From contig DAOUWH010000117.1 of NCBI GenBank assembly GCA_030667205.1, positions 1 through 5,863 on the forward strand: a DNA stretch of 5,863 bases, read 5' to 3'. The notes under the pieces are model-generated. The model was not told the DNA's origin. It saw only the letters and a list, made by a program, of their open reading frames with translations, and did no database searches. This DNA is from Nitrospirota bacterium. Lineage in GTDB: Bacteria > Nitrospirota > Thermodesulfovibrionia > Thermodesulfovibrionales > JdFR-86. This document shows positions 1-4,839 of the stretch, piece by piece (position 1 is the first letter of the stretch; each line of letters starts with the position of its first letter). The translations under genes and the position numbers were made by a program.

Positions 1-330
1 AAGGGCATAAAGGCCGGGATTTTAAAGCCCAGGCTCTTCAGGCCGTTCCCCTACGGGGAGGTCGCCGGGGCGCTTGGGCACCTCAAGGCGGTATGCGTCC
101 TTGACAGGGCGGACTCCTTCGGCGGCTACGGCCCGATGTTCATGGAGATATGCTCGGCTCTCTATCAGAACGGCGGCGGCGCAAAGCCGGCGGCGATAAA
201 CAAGATATACGGCCTCGGCGGCAGGGACTTCATGCCCGACCAGGCCGAGCAGGCCATCGAGGAGCTTGACGAGATAGCAAAGGGCGGCAAGATAAAGGCC
301 GTTAAGGATTATATGGGAGTCAGGGAATAA
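1..330 (+). CDS. porA: Pyruvate:ferredoxin oxidoreductase alpha subunit, C-terminal part (5' end outside window)
   Basis: Frame 1 is open from the first base and gives 109 residues before TAA at 328-330. It begins with KGIKAGILKPRLFRPFP, the usual stretch of the PorA C-terminal domain (pattern G-x-K-x-G-x-L-K-x-R-x-F-R-P-F-P), followed by a VLDRADSFGGYGP segment also typical of PorA. In the split enzyme, alpha works with beta, gamma and delta subunits to oxidise pyruvate with CoA to acetyl-CoA and CO2 and reduce ferredoxin, in the cytoplasm. Alpha helps to form the thiamine-diphosphate and CoA-binding region. Only the last quarter or so is visible; most of the usual length of about 390 residues lies upstream. 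The porB start is one base after the stop, which strongly supports the assignment. A related 2-oxoacid:ferredoxin oxidoreductase (for example for branched-chain acids) cannot be fully excluded from this fragment. Confidence 0.9.
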   Translation, partial: KGIKAGILKPRLFRPFPYGEVAGALGHLKAVCVLDRADSFGGYGPMFMEICSALYQNGGGAKPAAINKIYGLGGRDFMPDQAEQAIEELDEIAKGGKIKAVKDYMGVRE

Positions 331-331
331 C

Positions 332-1288
332 ATGGCAGGACCTTTAAAATTAAAAGACCTTTCAAAGAAAGAGGATCTTTTAACTCACGGCCACAGGATG
401 TGCTCCGGCTGCGGTGCGCCGACCGTCGTGAAGATGGTGCTCATGGCATCGGAGTATCCCCTGGTAGCGGCAAACGCCACTGGCTGCCTCGAGGTCTCGA
501 CCTGCATCTCTGAGTACACGGCATGGAAGATACCCTGGATACACAGCGCGTTTGAGAACGCCGCCGCCACGATCTCCGGCGTGGAGAGCATGTACAGGGT
601 GTGGAAGAAGAAGGGCAGGATAGACAGGGATGTGAAGTTCATAGCCTTCGGCGGTGACGGGGGCACATATGACATTGGTCTCCAGAGCCTCTCCGGTGCC
701 ATGGAACGCGGACACGACATGGTATATGTCTGCTACGACAACGGTGCGTACATGAACACGGGCATCCAGCGCTCAAGCGCAACCCCGCGCGGCGCAAACA
801 CCACCACCAGCCCTGTGGGCTCCGTCGTCCGTGGAAAGGTGCAGGCAAGGAAGAACCTTACCAGGATTATGGCCGCACACGATATACCCTATGCGGCCCA
901 GGCCTCGCCGAGCCACTGGCGGGACCTTATGAAGAAGGTTCAAAAGGCCCTCGAGGTCGAAGGCCCCGCGTTTCTTAACATATTAGCGCCCTGCAACAGG
1001 GGATGGCGCTCCAAGACGGACGATTCCATCGCCCTGAGCAAGCTGGCGGTGCAGACATGCTACTGGCCGCTTTACGAGGTAGAAGACGGCGTGACCAGGA
1101 TTACTTTTAACCCCAAGGAGAAGAAGCCCATTGAGGAGTTCATCAAGCCCCAGGGGAGGTTTAGGCACTTCTTTGCTCCCGGAGGCGAGGAACTCCTGAA
1201 TCGGTTGCAGGAAGACATAGACAAGGAATGGGACAGGCTCAACAGGGAGTCTCCGAAAGATTCCCCGGAAGAGTCCCAAGAGGGATAA
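332..1288 (+). CDS. porB: Pyruvate:ferredoxin oxidoreductase beta subunit (TPP-binding)
   Basis: The 318-residue product is a full-length PorB, the subunit that binds thiamine diphosphate and the iron-sulfur cluster nearest to it. The cluster ligands are visible as C24, C27, C52 and C221 (CSGCG, then a cysteine 25 residues on, then APCNRGW). This spacing matches domain VI of the Desulfovibrio africanus enzyme. The TPP/Mg motif starts with GDGG (108-111) and runs to DNGAYMNTG (136-144), with N137 and the following NTGIQRS stretch typical of pyruvate-specific members. The ATG follows the porA stop by one base. Purine-rich AGGGA at 322-326 is the ribosome site and lies inside the porA end, so translation is probably coupled. 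The last 15 or so residues are a charged tail with no known role. The pyruvate assignment is by family resemblance; substrate specificity is not proven by sequence alone. Confidence 0.95.
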   Translation: MAGPLKLKDLSKKEDLLTHGHRMCSGCGAPTVVKMVLMASEYPLVAANATGCLEVSTCISEYTAWKIPWIHSAFENAAATISGVESMYRVWKKKGRIDRDVKFIAFGGDGGTYDIGLQSLSGAMERGHDMVYVCYDNGAYMNTGIQRSSATPRGANTTTSPVGSVVRGKVQARKNLTRIMAAHDIPYAAQASPSHWRDLMKKVQKALEVEGPAFLNILAPCNRGWRSKTDDSIALSKLAVQTCYWPLYEVEDGVTRITFNPKEKKPIEEFIKPQGRFRHFFAPGGEELLNRLQEDIDKEWDRLNRESPKDSPEESQEG

Positions 1289-1292
1289 AGGT

Positions 1293-1787
1293 ATGAACGG
1301 ATCCAACCTTGTAGTATACGAGGATGAGTTCAAGAAAATAGATGAAGAACTCAACAACCTCCACAGGCAGGCCAACGCGAAAGTCGTATTCCTGGTAGAC
1401 AAGAGCGGGCAGCTGATATCTTCCGTGGGCGCTACCCATGACCTTGACACTACCTCTCTGGCATCGCTTACCGCCGGCAATATAGCCGCCACGGGCAGCA
1501 TCGCAAAAATACTGGGGGAGCAGGAATTCACGATACTTTTTCACGAGGGCGAAAAGGACAACCTTCACATATCGCTCGTGGGCGAGCGCATAATCCTCGT
1601 GGTTATATTCGACCAGAGGACATCCATAGGCCTCGTGAGGCTGAGGGTGAAAAAAGTGACCGAGAACCTCGAAAAAATATTCGAGGAAATGACCCAGAAA
1701 GCCGAGCAGGAAAAACTCGAAAGCAAACTGGAGGACTCTCCGTTTGCGGAAATCAGCGACGAGGACATAGAGAAATTATTTATGTAG
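1293..1787 (+). CDS. mglB: MglB-like Roadblock/LC7 domain protein (GAP/regulator of MglA)
   Basis: This 164-residue protein has a Roadblock/LC7 fold at about residues 12-125: a leading helix (KIDEELNNL), then strands including KVVFLVDKSGQLISSVG, FTILFHEGEKDNLHIS and RIILVVIFD, then a closing helix. After a charged linker, the acidic C-terminal tail ends in FAEISDEDIEKLFM, the conserved tail helix of MglB proteins. In Myxococcus and Thermus, MglB dimers bind MglA and stimulate its GTPase activity, which sets cell polarity for gliding or type IV pili. Length agrees with M. xanthus MglB (about 159 residues). The gene starts 4 nt after porB stops, with AGGGA at 1281-1285 as ribosome site, and mglA follows 14 nt downstream in the usual mglBA order. 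The family is clear; the cell process it controls here is unknown. Confidence 0.93.
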   Translation: MNGSNLVVYEDEFKKIDEELNNLHRQANAKVVFLVDKSGQLISSVGATHDLDTTSLASLTAGNIAATGSIAKILGEQEFTILFHEGEKDNLHISLVGERIILVVIFDQRTSIGLVRLRVKKVTENLEKIFEEMTQKAEQEKLESKLEDSPFAEISDEDIEKLFM

Positions 1788-1791
1788 GTGG
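1786..1791 (+). promoter_or_regulatory. Shine-Dalgarno that fixes the GTG start of mglA
   Basis: AGGTGG overlaps the last bases of the mglB stop region and lies 10 nt before the GTG at 1802. It supports GTG as the mglA start, since no ATG gives the conserved MSFINYSSRE N-terminus. The overlap with the mglB stop suggests coupled translation of the regulator and its GTPase. Confidence 0.75.
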
Positions 1792-1801
1792 TATTTGACA
1801 A

Positions 1802-2389
1802 GTGTCGTTTATAAACTATTCTTCAAGAGAACTAAATTGCAAAATAGTCTACTACGGACCTGGTCTTTGCGGTAAGACCACGAACCTGCAGTATATCTAC
1901 AACAAGACGAACCCCCAGCAGAAGGGCAAGCTCATCTCTCTGGCGACCGAGACCGAAAGGACGCTTTTCTTCGATTTCCTCCCCCTTGCCCTCGGCGAAA
2001 TAAAGGGTTTTAAGGTCAGGTTCCACCTTTACACGGTCCCCGGCCAGATGTTCTATGCGGCGAGCCGGAAGCTCATACTAAAGGGCGTCGACGGCGTGGT
2101 CTTTGTGGCCGACAGCCAGGCGGAAAGGATGGACGCCAACATGGAGAGCCTCGACGACCTGCAGATAAACCTCAGCGAGCAGGGCTATGAGCTTTACAGC
2201 CTTCCCTTTACCATGCAGTACAACAAGAGGGACATACCCGAGGTAGTGCCCATAGAGGCCCTTAACGAGGCCGTCAACACCACCAATGTCCCGGAGTTCG
2301 AGGCGGTAGCCACCACCGGCGTGGGTGTTTTCGAAACGCTTAAGGACGTTTGCAGGCAGGTCATCTTCGAGCTTAAGAAGCACTACTAA
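1802..2389 (+). CDS. mglA: MglA-like small Ras-family GTPase
   Basis: The 195-residue product is a canonical MglA, a cytoplasmic GTPase that marks the leading pole and links to motility machinery in its GTP form. Visible motifs: P-loop GPGLCGKT at 19-26; switch I with R53 and T54 in TETERTLFFDFLP; the G3 motif in the MglA-specific form TVPGQ (T78, G81, Q82) instead of Ras DxxG; and the G4 motif NKRD at 141-144. These positions coincide with those known for M. xanthus MglA, including the intrinsic R53/Q82 catalytic pair that MglB positions. Translation starts at GTG with a good ribosome site. The first 50 bases are noticeably more AT-rich than the rest of the gene. It lies directly after mglB, as in other mglBA operons, and here downstream of por genes. 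Nothing is missing or broken. The downstream effectors cannot be told from this window. Confidence 0.97.
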   Translation: MSFINYSSRELNCKIVYYGPGLCGKTTNLQYIYNKTNPQQKGKLISLATETERTLFFDFLPLALGEIKGFKVRFHLYTVPGQMFYAASRKLILKGVDGVVFVADSQAERMDANMESLDDLQINLSEQGYELYSLPFTMQYNKRDIPEVVPIEALNEAVNTTNVPEFEAVATTGVGVFETLKDVCRQVIFELKKHY

Positions 2390-2411
2390 CCGCCTCATCA
2401 GTTCTTTCCGG

Positions 2412-2417
2412 TATAAT
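2412..2417 (+). promoter_or_regulatory. Candidate -10 box 6 nt before the ATG of the small membrane protein gene
   Basis: A perfect TATAAT is followed by six bases (AATCCC) and then ATG at 2424. If used as a -10 box, transcription would start at or next to the A of the start codon, giving a leaderless mRNA. No good -35 hexamer is seen 16-18 nt upstream and there is no TGn extension. The same geometry occurs before nfeD on the other strand, which raises confidence. Confidence 0.45.
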
Positions 2418-2423
2418 AATCCC

Positions 2424-2627
2424 ATGAAGGACGACAGGAAATTCAGGCTTGCCGTGGTGTTTGCCGCGCTCCTTTGCGTCCTGACCGTGGCGTACAACAT
2501 CGCCGGGGAATACCTCATCCCCGACATCGAGTCCTATGTACAAAGAAGGCTTTACTACGAAAGGGTAATATCCCAGAAGGGCCTCAGCATGCACCGCGCC
2601 GAGTACTGGCGCGAAGAGGGGGACTAA
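2424..2627 (+). CDS. Small single-pass membrane protein, unknown function (67 aa)
   Basis: I do not recognise this 67-residue protein. It begins MKDDRKFR, then one hydrophobic segment at about residues 9-25 (LAVVFAALLCVLTVAYN), then a mostly charged, probably helical tail with PDIESYVQRRLYYERV and ending HRAEYWREEGD. The basic residues before the helix predict a cytoplasmic N-terminus and a tail outside the membrane. The start was set at the ATG at 2424 because the longer open frame (from 2325) lies inside mglA and gives an arginine- and serine-rich stretch typical of an out-of-frame shadow. It lies 34 nt after mglA in the same direction, either as the last operon gene or from its own promoter. 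No clear Shine-Dalgarno precedes the ATG. The last codons and stop lie within a perfect inverted repeat, so the C-terminus may have been changed by insertion of that element. Good coding character and a clean helix favour a real gene. Confidence 0.62.
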   Translation: MKDDRKFRLAVVFAALLCVLTVAYNIAGEYLIPDIESYVQRRLYYERVISQKGLSMHRAEYWREEGD

Positions 2628-2645
2628 GTCCCCCTCTTCGAAGAG
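2612..2645 (+). terminator. Perfect 13-bp inverted repeat, possible terminator between convergent genes
   Basis: CGAAGAGGGGGAC (2612-2624) pairs perfectly with its reverse complement at 2628-2640, and the three-base loop is the TAA stop of the preceding gene. The right arm runs into AAGAG, creating a second palindrome CTCTTCGAAGAG at 2634-2645, followed by ATTTT. The strong stem between convergent genes fits a terminator for the plus-strand train, but the T run is short and set off from the main stem. No T run follows the stem on the minus strand. It could instead be a dispersed repeat, since its core recurs at 4812-4828. Confidence 0.5.
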
Positions 2646-2699
2646 ATTTTAACCGCCTTGTCTTAGACTCCCGTTGCCAGATCGAGTGTAAAGAAGGGT

Positions 2700-3467
2700 C
2701 TATGACTCTTTCTTTTCCATGAACGCCGTCAGGAGGTCTATGGGCACGGGGAAGATGATAGTGGAGTTCTTCTCCGTTGCAAGCTCGGTAAGCGTCTGGA
2801 GGAACCTCAGCTGAAGCGCGGCAGGCTCCGTCGAAATTATCTTCGCCGCGTCGGCGAGCCTCTGTGACGCCTGGAACTCGCCCTCGGCGTGGATTACCTT
2901 CGCCCGCCGCTCCCTCTCGGCCTCTGCCTGCTTGGCGATGGCCCTCTGCATATCCTCGGGGAGGTCCACGTTCTTGACCTCGACCACCGAAACCTTAATG
3001 CCCCAGGGCTCTGTCTGAAAGTCGATTATCTTCTGCAGCTCCTTATTGAGCTCGTCGCGCTTTGTCAGGAGGTCGTCGAGCTGGCTCTGTCCGAGCACGC
3101 TACGGAGCGTAGTCTGCGCGATCTGGCTCGTGGCGAAGAAGTAGTCCTCGACTTCGGTGATGGCCTTCGTGGGGTCTATGGGCCTGAAATACACGACTGC
3201 GTTGACCCTGACGGTGACGTTGTCCGCGGTGATGATGTCCTGTGACGGGACGTCCATGGTCACGGTCCTCAGGCCGACCTTGACCATCTTGTCTATGAAG
3301 GGGATGATTATTACCATCCCCGGGCCCTTGACCGGTATGAGCCTGCCCAGCCTGAACACGACTCCCCTTTCGTACTCCTTAAGTATCTTTATCGCTGCCG
3401 AGAGAAAATACAGTACGAGCAGGACGATAAATATAAAGCTCATGAAAGAACCTCCGATTGGCGGCAT
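2700..3467 (-). CDS. Slipin (stomatin/prohibitin-like SPFH membrane protein), NfeD partner
   Basis: The 255-residue product is a slipin, an SPFH-domain protein that oligomerises on the inner membrane and is thought to organise membrane domains. After an eight-residue lead (MPPIGGSF) comes one membrane segment (about residues 10-27), then the family signature YERGVVFRLGR, the SPFH domain through VVEVKNVDLPEDM, an Ala/Glu/Arg-rich coiled coil (AEAERERRAKVIHAEGEFQAS), and a hydrophobic C-terminal patch STIIFPVPIDLL. In Pyrococcus, the partner protease PH1510 cuts the matching patch of the stomatin PH1511. The gene follows nfeD by 14 nt, the classic pairing. The start is ambiguous: ATG at 3467 has GGAGGT 7 nt upstream, while ATG at 3443 (247 residues, MSFIFIV) has GGAGG at the same spacing and fits the usual family N-terminus better. 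I give the longer form as the outer limit. Confidence 0.94.
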   Translation of the reverse strand: MPPIGGSFMSFIFIVLLVLYFLSAAIKILKEYERGVVFRLGRLIPVKGPGMVIIIPFIDKMVKVGLRTVTMDVPSQDIITADNVTVRVNAVVYFRPIDPTKAITEVEDYFFATSQIAQTTLRSVLGQSQLDDLLTKRDELNKELQKIIDFQTEPWGIKVSVVEVKNVDLPEDMQRAIAKQAEAERERRAKVIHAEGEFQASQRLADAAKIISTEPAALQLRFLQTLTELATEKNSTIIFPVPIDLLTAFMEKKES

Positions 3468-3480
3468 CTTTAAAACCTCC
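3444..3480 (-). promoter_or_regulatory. Two tandem Shine-Dalgarno/ATG units at the slipin start
   Basis: On the minus strand, GGAGGT at 3480-3475 precedes ATG 3467-3465 by 7 nt. GGAGG at 3455-3451 precedes an in-frame ATG 3443-3441 by 7 nt. Both are strong ribosome sites in the same frame, so either or both starts may be used. The first is located just after the nfeD stop, which fits coupled translation. Confidence 0.7.
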
Positions 3481-3481
3481 T

Positions 3482-4774
3482 TTAGCTCTCTATTTTTCTT
3501 ACTTTCAGTTTAAGGCCATCAACGGCCTCGACAACCACCTTTTCGTCTTTTGCTATGGGCCCCTCGGATACGGCGGACCATATCTCGCCGTGGAGCATGA
3601 CCATGCCCCCCTCGGGGGTTATCTCCGATGTAGCCTTGCCCTCAAGGCCGACCATGCCCTCGGTCCCTGTTACGGGCTTGCGCCTGTAGGCCTTCCACGC
3701 AAGGCCGACGATGACGGTAAAGAACAACGCGGTTATTAATATGGCGGGCAGTATCGTGTAGAGCGAAAGTTTCAGGAAAGGCCCCGCCTCCTCAAAGAGC
3801 ATCAGTGAGCCAAGGAACATCGCAATTATCCCTCCTATCGTTAGCGCCCCGTATGAGGTTACCGATATCTCCAGTATGAAGAGCACTATCCCCAGGAGTA
3901 TCAGCAGGAGCCCGGCGTAGTTTATGGGCAGGGTCTGAAACGCATAGAATGCAAGTATAAGGCATATGCCTCCGACTACGCCGGGGAATATTGCGCCGGG
4001 GTTCGTGAGTTCGAAGAACAGGCCGTAGAAGCCCAGGAGCATCAGCATGTAGGCCACATTGGGGTCGCTTATGACGTCCAGTATCCTGTGCCTGAGGCTC
4101 ATCTCGACCCTTGTGACGACGGCGCCTTTGGTGTTTAAGGTCTTCTCGGCCTTTACGGTCTGCACCTTCATGCCATGGATGTCCGCAAGCAGGGTGTTGA
4201 TGTTCGCTGTGACGAGGTCTATTACGCCTTCTTTAAGGGCTTCCTCGCCGGTGGCCGAGATGCTTTTTCGCACGGCGTCCTCGGCCCATTGGACGTTACG
4301 TCCCCGTTCTTCGGCGAGGGATTTAATGTATGCCGCGGCGTCGTTTACTACCTTGTCGGCCATGGTCTTGTCCATCTTCCCGCCCACGCCCACGGGATGG
4401 GCCGCGCCGATATTGGTCTGGGGGGCCATGGCCGCTACGTGGGCGGCTATGGTTATGAAGGCCCCTGCCGAGGCCGCCCTCGCGCCCCCGGGCGAGACGA
4501 ACACCACAACGGGCACCTCGCTTCCAATAATGGCCTTGATGATATCCCTCATCGAGGTGTCAAGCCCGCCGGGCGTGTCCATCTCGATTATGAATGCCTC
4601 GACCTGCGCCTCGTTGGCCTCGCGGATGCTCTTTGTCAGGAACTCCGCGGACACCGGGTTTATCACTCCGTCAACGGTGGCCACCACGACCTCCGGCATC
4701 TGGGACGTGCCCGGAAGACAGAAGGCCAGCACCAGGCCCAGGGCTATGAAGAGTATCGAGGCCTTGCGAAGCAT
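3482..4774 (-). CDS. nfeD: Long-form NfeD: membrane-bound ClpP-class serine protease
   Basis: From the ATG at 4774 the protein has 430 residues. It has a signal peptide (MLRKASILFIALGLVLAF...), a ClpP/SppA-like protease domain (about 28-215), about five membrane helices (about 240-365), and a C-terminal OB-fold NfeD domain (about 370-430). MDTPGGLDTSMR (65-76) and SPGGARAASAGAFI (94-107) are protease signatures. By comparison with Pyrococcus PH1510, S102 and K151 (in YIKSLAEERGRN) are the likely Ser-Lys dyad. The family works with slipins, probably cutting their hydrophobic C-termini, and the slipin gene follows directly. An in-frame ATG at 4840 would add 22 residues (MPVKGGLCPP...) and overlap the preceding stop as TAATG. 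I rejected it because the extension has no family match, would bury the signal peptide and is encoded partly by an inverted repeat. No Shine-Dalgarno precedes 4774; TATAAT does. Confidence 0.93.
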   Translation of the reverse strand: MLRKASILFIALGLVLAFCLPGTSQMPEVVVATVDGVINPVSAEFLTKSIREANEAQVEAFIIEMDTPGGLDTSMRDIIKAIIGSEVPVVVFVSPGGARAASAGAFITIAAHVAAMAPQTNIGAAHPVGVGGKMDKTMADKVVNDAAAYIKSLAEERGRNVQWAEDAVRKSISATGEEALKEGVIDLVTANINTLLADIHGMKVQTVKAEKTLNTKGAVVTRVEMSLRHRILDVISDPNVAYMLMLLGFYGLFFELTNPGAIFPGVVGGICLILAFYAFQTLPINYAGLLLILLGIVLFILEISVTSYGALTIGGIIAMFLGSLMLFEEAGPFLKLSLYTILPAILITALFFTVIVGLAWKAYRRKPVTGTEGMVGLEGKATSEITPEGGMVMLHGEIWSAVSEGPIAKDEKVVVEAVDGLKLKVRKIES

Positions 4775-4780
4775 AACGGG

Positions 4781-4789
4781 ATTATACCA
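4781..4789 (-). promoter_or_regulatory. nfeD: Extended -10 promoter 6 nt before the nfeD ATG
   Basis: On the minus strand, TGGTATAAT (a perfect TATAAT with the TGn extension) is followed by CCCGTT and then ATG. A weak -35 match (TTCTCA, 4809-4804) lies 17 nt upstream. Transcription would begin at about the start codon, giving a leaderless nfeD-slipin mRNA, which agrees with the lack of a ribosome site. It also supports the 4774 start rather than 4840. This is inferred from sequence only. Confidence 0.55.
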
Positions 4790-4811
4790 CTTATGGGCGG
4801 GTTTGAGAATC

Positions 4812-4828
4812 GGGGGACACAGTCCCCC
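4812..4828. repeat. Short inverted repeat GGGGGAC-N3-GTCCCCC, second copy
   Basis: The plus strand reads GGGGGACACAGTCCCCC, a perfect 7-bp stem with a three-base loop, in the 65-nt gap between the glycosyltransferase and nfeD. Read on the minus strand (GGGGGACTGTGTCCCCC) it matches the core of the 2612-2640 repeat (GGGGGACTAAGTCCCCC) at 15 of 17 bases. No T run follows on the minus strand, so it is a poor intrinsic terminator for the upstream gene. It resembles REP-like dispersed palindromes found at gene ends. Confidence 0.6.
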
Positions 4829-4839
4829 TTTCACTGGCA

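Noticed and set aside
136..330. Separate 64-residue gene starting at the ATG at 136
   Set aside because: The same frame is open to the window edge and encodes the PorA C-terminal domain; 136 is an internal methionine.
983..1531. 182-residue minus-strand frame across porB and mglB
   Set aside because: It runs antisense across two well-supported genes and has no recognisable motif.
2325..2423. Long form of the small membrane protein starting inside mglA
   Set aside because: The extra 33 residues overlap the mglA 3' end out of frame and are Arg/Ser-rich with no structure; ATG 2424 gives a clean membrane protein.
2628..2699. A small RNA or another gene between the convergent trains
   Set aside because: Apart from the inverted repeat, I see no promoter with a matched terminator and no open frame with coding character in this short gap.
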